The notes under the pieces were generated by a model. That model was given only the letters and a program-made list of their open reading frames with translations, did no database searches and was not told the DNA's origin. The translations under genes were made by a program, and so were the position numbers. From NCBI GenBank assembly GCA_025094145.1, contig JALLLS010000014.1:248001-312000 (forward strand): 64,000 bases of DNA, given 5' to 3'. This document shows, piece after piece, positions 54,835 through 64,000 of the stretch. The first letter of the stretch is position 1. Each line of letters opens with the position of its first letter. This stretch comes from Spinellus fusiger (Eukaryota; Mucoromycota; Mucoromycetes; Mucorales; Phycomycetaceae).

Positions 54835-57800
54835 ATGTCTTGGACAGTAATGATGGCCCAAAGACCTCTCTTGGCCTGTCTGTGCTTAGCCACAGTCCTT
54901 GTTCTTCTACCACTAAGCTATACTCTCCACTCACTTCTTTATCTTCTCCAGCTCGTCTTTGTGAGTCTGTCTGTTGTCTCTATCCTCAGTCTGTTTGTTC
55001 TTTACATGTACACACAATATGTCGTTCCACGCGATACATTCAGAGATACTCCCTTTGAGTTTCCTGCCTTATCATTCACAGCACCAGCACAGTGGGCAAA
55101 GACACAGGCCCATCGCCACTTTTCGCCACCTCCACCCCTCACCCCTTTGACAGACGCCACAGACATCGACCAAGCCATGGAACAGCTCTTTCATTATATT
55201 CTGCGTGACTTTATCCAGGTGTGGTTTGTCCATGTCTCTGGTTCATTGACCGAAGCCGCCTTCCCCAGTGCAGTGGATCGTCTCCTGCGCACCATGGTCT
55301 TTCAACTCCAGCAGCGACTGACACAGATAGACCTGACCAGTGTGGTGGTGAACCGTCTTTTGCCCAAAGTCACCACCCACATGTCGGATTTCAGGGCAGC
55401 AGAAATTGTCCTGCACGGGCGTTCCTTGGAGCGATCGGTGACTCAGTCCGACGAACTTGATCTGCTACTGGCCTCCCAGTTCAGGGGGGGCAAGCTGCAT
55501 CCTGCCCTTACGACGGCGGCCATGACCACCAAGCCTACAGAGACAGTGTACCTGCGCCAGGTGTTTGAGCGGGTGCTGCCGTGTTTGTTGGACAGCCAAG
55601 ATAGAGACAGCGGGCCTGTGCGTGTTTTGGTGAGAGAAATTGCGGCGTGTGCTGTGATGCAGCCGGTGGTGGAGATGCTGACGGATCCTGATTTTTGGAA
55701 TCAAACCATTGACAGTTATGTAAGCACACTGCTCTTTCTTTCTTTCTTTCTTTCTTTCTCTTTATATATCTATAGATAAGTAGATAAGTAGACAAGTAAA
55801 TAGGTAGAAAGACACAGGAATGAACTAACAGAGAGAGATACATATACATATATGCACATACACATACACATACACATGCACATGCACATACACAGCTGGG
55901 TATTGCCATACGTGAACAGTAAGCGATCCATTAAAAAAGAACCAACCCTTGTTCTAACCGTCTAGAAACATGGTACGGAAACTACGGGAGGTGCTGAACC
56001 GACACTCGAATGAAATGGACGATCCTACCGAAGACGCCTTTCTCTCCGACCAGCATCGCCCTACACGATCCTCTTCCAGCAGCTCAAAGCATTCTCATGA
56101 TAAGATGGGGCCTAGAAATCAGTTTTCTGCTGCATTTCTAGGCACTGGATTGGATGAAGCATGGGAGGAACAAGGAGAGGCAGAGGGACAGCGTATCTTT
56201 GGATTTGGCAGTGTGAAGATGGAACGGAGGAATTATCAGGACTTTTTGAAGATGATTGACGAGGAGAAGAATCTACTGGATCTTAAACGAGTGAGAAATG
56301 CACTTGTCACTCAGTTGAGGAAGAAAAAGGCGTTGATATGTAAGGAATGCATTGATTTGAAGAAACTCACCTCCTATGCCTGTCTGTAGTAGAAAGAGAT
56401 CCTGAAGAAGTGGTAGATGGAGAAAAGGTGGGAGAGGTGATTGTTTATATCACTCGTCTGGAAGGAGCAAAGAAAAGAGTCGATAGGCGTATAGAGACAC
56501 TTTCAGGTGTACGTTATAATGTAAGTCCATGGGTCTATATTTAAAAGAAAGGAAAAAAGATACCCTTTTTTTTGTTTTTGTTTTTATATTGACGGACAAG
56601 ACTCTATCCATTGAGCAGAAAGCATCACATTTATTTGCAAGTCGTAAACAAAGCACATCTCTCTCTTCCTCACCAGGCTACACTCTTCATGAAATTCTTA
56701 CCAACACTGCTGGTCTTTCCTACTTTATGGAATTCATGGATCGTCGTGGGGACATGGTGAAGCTCCAGTTCTGGCTGATTGTCGAGGGATTCAAGAACTC
56801 GGACACATCCGATACAAAACACAAGAGAGACGACCAGACCTTCTTACAAGATGTTAAAATGGTCCATGACATGTATTTTGCAGAGACAGCACCCCACTGT
56901 CTTAATATTTCTGAGCAGCTGAACAAGGACTTGCGGGATGCCATCCAGCGTGCCCACCTTACATCCCAAGACCCGTCTTTCCCAGAAGTCGTCCAGGACA
57001 TGCGACAACGGCTGTACAGAATCCAGCAAAGTATCTTTTGGCAGATTGATAAAGAACACTTTAGTTACTTTAAGCGGTCTGACTTGTACTTCAAGTATCT
57101 TGCCACGTCTCCTAGTTCTGTACCCGATACCTTGCCCGAGAGACGCAGTCTGGATGAAAGTATGTTATATAGAAAGAAAAAGAAAAAGAAAAAGAAAAAG
57201 AAAAAGAAATAATAATAATAACACGATGGGATGGGCTAGGAACAACAGCAGCCCAATTGTCTCCGTCTGTTCCTCTTGAACGTACCAGTTCAGCACGGGC
57301 GGCCTCTAGTCTAAAGGCATGGGAGCAGCAGGTGGCGTCCAAGGCAGAGTCCGATACAGAGGTCGAGACCCATAAACTACAAAGATCCCAGCGACCGAGA
57401 CCTGTGTCGGATACACTGGCACCTCCTTCCATGGCCCCTCACTATCCCAGAGCACGAGGCCATGTCCGTGCTAAATCAGAAATGGCCACGACAAGTGCCT
57501 CCAAGTTCCTATCTCTTGGTAATGTGTTTGTTTCTGCCAACGAGTGGTGGAGGGGGAATGACATGCCCATGGAGACCAAACGTGCCTCTTCCATGACAGA
57601 AGAACCAACACAGCAGCCTTCTCAGGAAGAAGAGCAAGTGCAAGAGCAAGAGCAAGTGCAAGAGCAAGAGCAAGTGGTCGGAGAACAGGACAAGGAGGGA
57701 GCAGAGTCAAGTCCTTCTGTTTCTACAGGCACAACAACACCTGCTGGGTTCTCTCCTCGCAAAGCATTAGTGAGAAGCAATACATTGGATGCAGTAGAAG

Positions 57801-60282
57801 CAGAGCTACAGTCTATTATTGATGGTGTAGGAGAGAGAGAAAGAAGCCATCACGACACACGACAGACACCTCTCACACCTACGTCTCCTACAACACCCAA
57901 TGTCAAGGAGCGCACTGTCCTATTGGAAGCCAAACACAGCCCTGTCAAACGACCTTCCCCCTTGATGCTCTATGGCACACGAGGGATCAAATCCTCCATG
58001 GCCATGCCAGTCCACAATGACTATGCCTTGCCCTCCTGGAAATCCTCTGGAGGCACCAACACTATCTCTGAAATCGAACACAACCAACTGGAGCCGCTGA
58101 CTCCCAAGGGATCCATGACCTCCCAAGAGTATCCGCTGGAGGAGGATCCATTGACAGCATCAGATAATGGCGTGCCGTTCTTTCCTTCCTCTTCTTCCTC
58201 TTCTTCCTATCTGGACCAAAGCACTGCCAATGTCCATCTAGCCCCTCCTGGCGATCTTCTTCTTGCGACCAAAGTAGAGAAGCTGTCAGAAGATGTGAAT
58301 AAGCTTATGCAGCAAGAGGCCATTGTGGATGCCTTGATTAAAAAAGCAGAAGCAAAGAATAAGGTGGAAGAATTGCGCATTTTGAAAAAGAGCAAAAGTA
58401 TGTTCCAGCAAGAAGTACAGCAAATACAGTATCAGAAGAGTCAATATGAACTCCAAGAATCTGAGAATGTTCTTAGACCAGAAAGTAGACGTTCCATTCA
58501 TGATTATAGAAAAAGAAAAAAAGAGAAAAAAGGAAAAAAGAAGAAAGAAAAAGAAGAAAGAAAAAGAAAACGCAGTTTATGTTCGTTTTGACTTATTTCT
58601 TCTATTAGGAGCGTACCAAGGTGAGCATTACCAGTGCTACGATTGGATCCGACCAACAAGGCGAGTTTGCTCTGTATATCATTGAGATCCAACAATTGGG
58701 ATACGATGGTAATTATGCCTCGGGTTGGATTGTAGCACGTCGGTACAGCGAGTTTTTTGCTCTTCATCAACGACTCAAGGACCACTATGTTGCTGTCAAG
58801 ACATTGGATTTTCCTGGGAAATGGCCTCTTTTGAAGCTACAAAAGTCACTTGTAGAAACACGGCGGATGAGTCTAGAGCGGTATTTGCAGAGTCTGCTCA
58901 AGGACAAGCTGATTTGCAAGAGTGAGGAGCTGCTCAAGTTTCTATCGCAGCAGAACATCTATGTGCTTGGACCTACACAGCCCATGATGGAGACAGAGAC
59001 TTATACAGAAGAAGAGAGCATAGGTAAGGCATTAGCAACTCTCTTTCTATAGTCTCTATTGGCAGACAGCATGCCTGGTCAAGAAACACATTTCATCTTG
59101 GTGTGTAATAGATCCCCTGTCTACCCTTTACAAAAGATCAAGAAGTGGGTCTGTAGAAACAGAGGCAGCCCGCATGTTACTAGCTACCACCTCCCACACC
59201 CTGTCTGGCACAAGCGCTAGTTCTCTTGGCACGCCTGCTTTCCCCTCTCCCTCTATGCAAAACCTACAAAGATCCATCCAATCCACCCATGCACACACTC
59301 ACCTTTCATCTCTGCCCCACCTCCACAACGAACATGGACTGCACAGAAAACCCTCTTCTGGATTCATGAAGCATATCTACAAGACAGTAGCAGCAGGCAT
59401 TGATGATATGTTCATTGGTCCTTCCATGCTGGACCTGATTACACAGCGCCTGGGTGAACAGGTCATGGAGTTTTCTAATGAAAGTGATGCGCGTGAGGAG
59501 GAGTCAATGTCTCCTACTCATACAAAGTCAAAGCAGGCACTGATGGAGACTTTGGAGGGGTCTTTGGAGGGATCCACAGGGGCTCTTCAGTCGGGTGAAT
59601 TGGCTACTGAGGGACTTAAGCATGGAGAGACAGAAACACTGACACGATTGACAGAGCCTTTGTGTGATTTGTTCATTGAGATGTTTGAGCTAAAAGAAAA
59701 AAACAACTGGTTGCGGCGACAGGCGATTGTGATTATTCTTCAACAGATCCTAGGAGGCACCATTGAAAGGTAAAGTAGAACTGTTTTATATATATATATC
59801 TCTACATGCAAAGATGAAGGAGAGAGGGTGGAGAAGACTGAACGGAGAGAACATGGGTGTTTGTTTAGGAAAATACGAGAGTCGCTGCGTTACTTGGAAT
59901 CAGAGTCCATGATTGTGTTTTATATTCGACGCCTTACAGATAGTATATGGCCTGAAGGGGTGTTTATGACCTACAAGACACCTAGACGGCCCGATGAGAA
60001 GCAACATACAAGAGAAGAGGCTAACCGAAAGTTGTCTTCTTGGTTTCCAGGTAAATGGGTGTTATTGGAGACATGGAAGGCGGAATTGGATGACTGACAT
60101 GGTGATGTGGTGCTATGGGGAGGGTAGATATGCTGGGGAGCATGGTAGGAAGACAGAATGCAAGAAGAGGAGCAAGGCGTCTTTTTAGTGTTTTACAAAA
60201 CAAGCGTCTGAACCAGGATCTTGTCTATACTCTTATTGATGAGATGTTGGATGTACTGTTTCCTGAACTCACTCATGAGTAA
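54835..60282 (+). CDS. MDM1/SNX25-type sorting nexin (PXA-RGS-PX-nexin C)
   Basis: Exons 54835-55719, 55896-55918, 55966-56339, 56390-56520, 56601-57159, 57249-~58468, 58609-59023, 59112-59769, 59869-60050 and 60128-60282; ~1533 residues. Two N-terminal hydrophobic segments (~10-60), as in ER-anchored Mdm1. PXA domain (~115-345, IDQAMEQLFHYILRDFIQVWF ... IREQNMVRKLREVL). RGS-like domain (~498-640, YTLHEILTNTAGLSYFMEFM; LQFWLIVEGFKN). A long Ser/Pro/Gln-rich linker. PX domain (~1065-1180, GEFALYIIEIQQ; RRYSEFFALHQRL; FPGKWPLLKLQKSLVETRR). Nexin-C domain (~1395-1530, NNWLRRQAIVIILQQILGG; LNQDLVYTLIDEMLDVLFPE). The family tethers ER to vacuole/lipid droplets and binds phosphoinositides through PX. 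Exon 2 is a 23-nt micro-exon. The donor of intron 6 is unresolved; AAT|GTTCTT at 58468 keeps frame. Confidence 0.9.
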
Positions 60283-60648
60283 CCATGGCTACAGTAGTTG
60301 CTTCTCCTATGCCCAGCCCACTGTAATGATTCTAATAGCCCATAAGAAGGAAGAGCCACCCCACCCCTCATTCCATTCTTTGTTGATAGTGTCCACCCAA
60401 CCACCTCCACTCCATAGTCTATAGTCTATAGAACCTATCTATAGGTCTGTTTATTTATTTATTTATTTATACATAAAAGAGAGAAGAGAAAGATGGAAAA
60501 TAAGCCTGTATAAATAGCAGGGTGTTTTAGTTGGTTGGTTGGTTTATTTTATTTATTTATTTATTCATTTATATACATATACAAACATACAGTTGTTATT
60601 CTTTTCTTTTTCTTTTTAAAATGTAAATGTCATACTACACACATAACA
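60283..60648. other. convergent 3' intergenic region
   Basis: Lies between the MDM1-like and FRAY-kinase stops. Contains (TTTA)n at 60450-60470 and 60545-60570 and an AT-rich block; no gene seen. Confidence 0.5.
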
Positions 60649-63600
60649 TCATGCCTTTTGACGCAATTTCTCAATGTCTCTTTTAAGCTCTTCATTCTCC
60701 TTGACCAGCTTCTCCTTGTCCCTAGTAGAAACAAGCAGCAAATGCTGAAGATTTTCCTATTATCATTATTATTATTATTATTATTTTTGAAAAAAAGAAA
60801 AAAAAAGAAAAAAGAGAGAGATGAGCTGACGTGTAGATCAACAAGCACATCACCATTGAACTTACAATGGTAGTGGACATATCAGGCAGCATGGATGTGT
60901 ATTTAGAATGAGAATCTGATCCACCCATGTCCATGATCTGTCGTGTTTCTGAAGGGGCTCTTCCTCTTGCAAAGGGAGCAGAATGAGAGGAAGAGGGGCC
61001 CCAATGGCTTATTACTTCTTGCAACAAGGTACGTTGATGGTCTGTCTGTCTTAACATCTCCTCCATTTGTAACTTGAGTGCATTTGATTTTGCTGTTTCT
61101 AGTGGACTGGATTGGCCATGAAGGAGAGAAGCACTGGGTGAATAGGCAGGAGAGACGACACCAGAAAAGGATTCTAAAAAAGAAAAAAGACAAAATAAAA
61201 TAAAATAAAATAAACTATGAAGCCTCCCCTCCCATACAATCTCGTTTGATCCTCTTTTTTTCTTTTTTTCTTTTTTTCTTTTTTCTTTTTCTTCTTCTAA
61301 ATATAAATATAAAAATAAAACTCATTTGTTACCTTCTTTATACACATTGAGGGCTGTATCAATGTTGGGTGAATTCGTCTGGCCTCCTGTCAACTCAAAC
61401 CGACCCTTTTTACGGCACTCGGGCAAGACCACCACTGGACTTCCCACCATGTCACTGGGTGTGCTTGCTCCTCCTCCTCCCTCTTTTTCTTTTGACATTT
61501 CCTTTTCGACTGAAAATCGACTCACTTTGGTGCCATTGACATCACGAGAACCAGAGAGAACTGACGAATGAGAACTCTCGCGTGAGATGGGAATAGACTC
61601 AAATCGAGCCATGAGTTTTTCACCTGGAGGCAAGGAGGATCCCAGAGAGGGTTTTTCAAAAGAGTCATCCTTTTCACTCTTGGACAGGTGGTGGGGCTGT
61701 GGCGGTGAGTGAGAGGGTGTGTGTGGGTGAGAATGAGAATGAGAGAGGGACAGGGAGTGCGAGTGCGAGTGCGAGTGGGAATGAGGAGGATGGACGTGGG
61801 AGAGAGAGTGCGAGTGGGAATGCGAGTGCGAGTGGGGCATGGGTTGGTTGACGCTGAATCTTCCTTTACGCATCTTCATTTCTTGAGGCATAGCTTGAGG
61901 GGAAATGCCAAGACCCACTGTGAGTGGTGTTGAAGGGTTTTTGTTGGTGTCTGGCATAACAATAGGAGTGGATTGTGCGGAAGAGGTGGGTGTGAGAGTA
62001 GAGGGTGTCCATCCTGGTAATGTCCAACTAGCATGTGTCCATGTCTGAAGTTGTTGCTGTTGCTGCTGTTGCTGCTGTTGCTGCAGTGAAGACAGGGACA
62101 GAGAAGAAGAAGCAGTGTGCAGAGGGGGAGAGCGTGGCAGATGGGGAGTCTTTGGATCCACTGTAGATGTCTCCTGCCCATTCACCAGTCCATCATGAAG
62201 GAGAGCAGCATGGCTACTGCTGCGACTGCGACTGGCATGACCGCTGCTATTGGCACTGCTCTTGTCCTTTTCCAAAGGCCTCTCATACAGTAGTTCATCC
62301 TGAGGCAATCCTGTATAAGAGCCATCCTGCATGTGTTCATACTTGTCACTGCCAACCCCATAGACGGGGACTGGGTCTGTTGAGAAATGCGTCTTTTTTG
62401 TCGCTGGCTTTGTGATGGGAGGTGTCTCTACAGAGGAGGGGCGTCCATCTCCAGTGGTGGGTGTGTCTGAGAATGTAATGTGCTTACGAGGTGCTTCTGG
62501 AGGAGAGGCATAGGTAGCAGAAGATGGAGGAACAGAAGCAGCAGGAACAGGAGGAGGATTGTCGGTGGAGTGTTGGGACTTGTCACTGTAGCCCTCGGAA
62601 TCAGAGGGTGGATCAAAATCCCACTGTTCTGTCGTCTGAAATGAAATATGCTTTAGTGGGATTTTCTTATGGGGTCTTTGGTCCAAGGGAGTGACATGCA
62701 CCAAGACAGACTTGGTAAGATAATCCTTCTTTTTGGCCTGCTTAAAAAAGGGATGTTGAAGGAGTTTCTCTGCTGTAGGTCTATCCTATGCATCAGCCAT
62801 CTTTTTCTTTTTCATGCAGAGAGAAGCATCTATACCTTTTGGTGGGATCCTTCTGCAGACACATGTCAATCATCTCCTTGAATACTTTGGTGTATTTATG
62901 GCGGGTGGTGTCTCGGTTGAGGGTGGGGGATTCTTTGTTAATCGTCATCATCAACACCTACACCATGAGTCTCTTTTTTTGAATACACACTGTGCCCTTA
63001 CCTTGAGAGGAGGGAACTTGGAAAAGGGAGCATGTCCAGTGGCCAGTTCAATGCAGGTAATGCCAAAACTCCATATGTCTGCCTTGTAATCATAGCCACT
63101 GGAGGTCTGCTCCATGACTTCAGGTGCCATCCAACAGGGTGTGCCTACAAATGTTCTTCTTTTGTCTCCATTGGCACTTAATGAGCTGGACACACCAAAA
63201 TCAGCCAACATCACTGTGCCATGCTCATCCATCAACAGGTTCCCACATTTAACATCCCGATGAATGTGTCCATTTTTATGCAGATAAACAATTCCTTCCA
63301 GGGTTTGCTTTAGAATGGTGGCAATAGTAATTTCCTCAAATCCATCAGCAAAAGACGTCTTCATGATATCAAGACACGACCCTACAATAGATCATCATTA
63401 TCATTATCATTATCATAGAAAAGAGATTCCCTTTTTTCTTTTTTTGTTAGCTCCTCCCATCATACGTCCTCTTCTCTCTCACACACAAAAAGAAAGAAGG
63501 AATAGAGTGGAGTTCTCTTGTGATTTTACCTGCCGATAGATACGGTGTGACAATGTAAAGCTTAGACCCACTCACAAAAGAGCCATGCACTCGTAATACA

Positions 63601-64000
63601 TTTGGGTGTTTTGACAGTGCCATCAATGCAGTTTCTCTCTAGAAGAGACATGAGATGAGTTGGTTCCATTGCATCTGCCATGGAATACATAACAAGGACA
63701 TTTACCCTGAGTTCATCAATTTGGTGGCGTTCAAACATATCAAGGTCAAGAAGCTTAATTGCCACCCGTTGTTGGGTTGGCTTGCAGATGGCCTCATAGA
63801 CAACAGCAGAGGAACCATAGCCTTGAACAACACCATTAAGTAATAAAGAAGAAAGTATAAAGAAAACAGGTGAGCTGGATGGACACACCCTCCCTCTGTC
63901 TCTGTAGACAGGTGGCAGATGGATTACCTATAGGATGCTTCAACTCAAAATCCTCAATGCGGTGGGCCCAGTTGTTCTCAGACACATGCACACCAGGCAG
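60649..64000 (-). CDS. STE20-family FRAY/OSR1-SPAK-like kinase (partial at right edge)
   Basis: Exons 64000-63928, 63821-63706, 63638-63530, 63381-63002, 62957-62836, 62780-61333, 61173-60866 and 60744-60649 give 883 residues; only a short N-terminus is missing. Kinase domain: [30 protein letters not shown], helix-[68 protein letters not shown]. The [12 protein letters not shown] and [13 protein letters not shown] blocks point to the OSR1/SPAK (FRAY) branch, which signals osmotic and ion stress in animals. The C-terminal half is Ser/Pro-rich with poly-Gln (62050-62085), a His-Ser repeat (61690-61840), and three KGRF/SRF motifs ([18 protein letters not shown]). It ends in a coiled coil ([19 protein letters not shown]). 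Acceptor 60745 was chosen because it alone keeps the coiled coil in frame. Introns range from 44 to 159 bp. Confidence 0.9.
61690..61840 (-). repeat. His-Ser coding repeat in the FRAY-like kinase
   Basis: GAGTGC/GAGTGG hexamers (plus-strand view) encode HSHSHSHS runs broken by LSHVHPP; they lie in the linker of the kinase and stay in frame. Confidence 0.85.

Noticed and set aside
60122..60203. Small frames at the end of the MDM1-like gene
   Set aside because: Frame shadows; the nexin-C reading with acceptor 60127 accounts for the sequence.
1..64000. Canonical tRNA, rRNA or snRNA genes
   Set aside because: Looked for box A/B pairs and conserved rRNA stretches on both strands; only the weak box-A string near 29347 was seen.

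Overview
The window looks like nuclear DNA of an early-diverging, filamentous fungus, most probably Mucoromycota (Mucorales-like). The genes are eukaryotic and carry many short introns (38-176 bp) with GT..AG or occasionally GC..AG borders. The recognisable products are conserved fungal housekeeping and signalling proteins. The repeats (tyrosine-recombinase DIRS retroelements, Tc1/mariner and IS630-like DNA transposons, a Fanzor/TnpB remnant, a TE-associated PD-(D/E)XK nuclease) are a mix I associate with Mucoromycota. Species is not assignable from sequence alone.

Layout. (1) 1-11.5 kb is a gene island: an Ala/Pro-rich protein (partial, -), TRM112 (+), a peroxisomal PMP34/ANT1-type carrier (+), an ERF2-like DHHC palmitoyltransferase (+), a Gln-rich possible Mediator tail subunit (+), an MRX11/FLILHELTA-family mitochondrial protein (-), then 2.9 kb without genes and a two-finger C2H2 transcription factor (-). 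(2) 11.5-30.6 kb is an AT-rich desert of decayed and nested transposons. It holds a 1222-bp TIR element in two near-identical inverted copies, Tc1-like elements, two 5'-truncated LINE inserts with target-site duplications, and a Fanzor remnant. (3) 30.8-35.8 kb is a small island: exosome subunit RRP40 (+), a frame-disrupted SNF5/INI1-like gene (-), and a large type II membrane glycosyltransferase-like protein (-). (4) 36.4-51 kb is a second TE block: a decayed DIRS element, then a giant palindrome (arms about 2.7 kb) whose arms each carry a PD-(D/E)XK nuclease-like gene and a DDE transposase fragment, with a Tc1 copy sitting in the loop, then a Tc1 copy nested inside an IS630-like transposase gene. 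(5) 51.7-64 kb is a dense island: a MAPK kinase (+), deoxyhypusine synthase (-), an MDM1/SNX25-type PXA-RGS-PX-nexin-C protein (+), and a FRAY/OSR1-like STE20 kinase (-, runs off the right edge).

Most coding models were assembled by hand from exon frames, splice signals and family motifs, and exon joins are given in each entry. They are tightly packed in the islands: MEK and DHS are convergent with about 54 bp between stop codons, and DHS and the MDM1-like gene are divergent with about 207 bp between starts. No operon-like organisation is expected. The genes cover tRNA/translation-factor maturation (TRM112, DHS), RNA decay (RRP40), lipid/peroxisome and membrane-contact biology (carrier, MDM1-like), protein lipidation (ERF2) and kinase signalling (MEK, FRAY).
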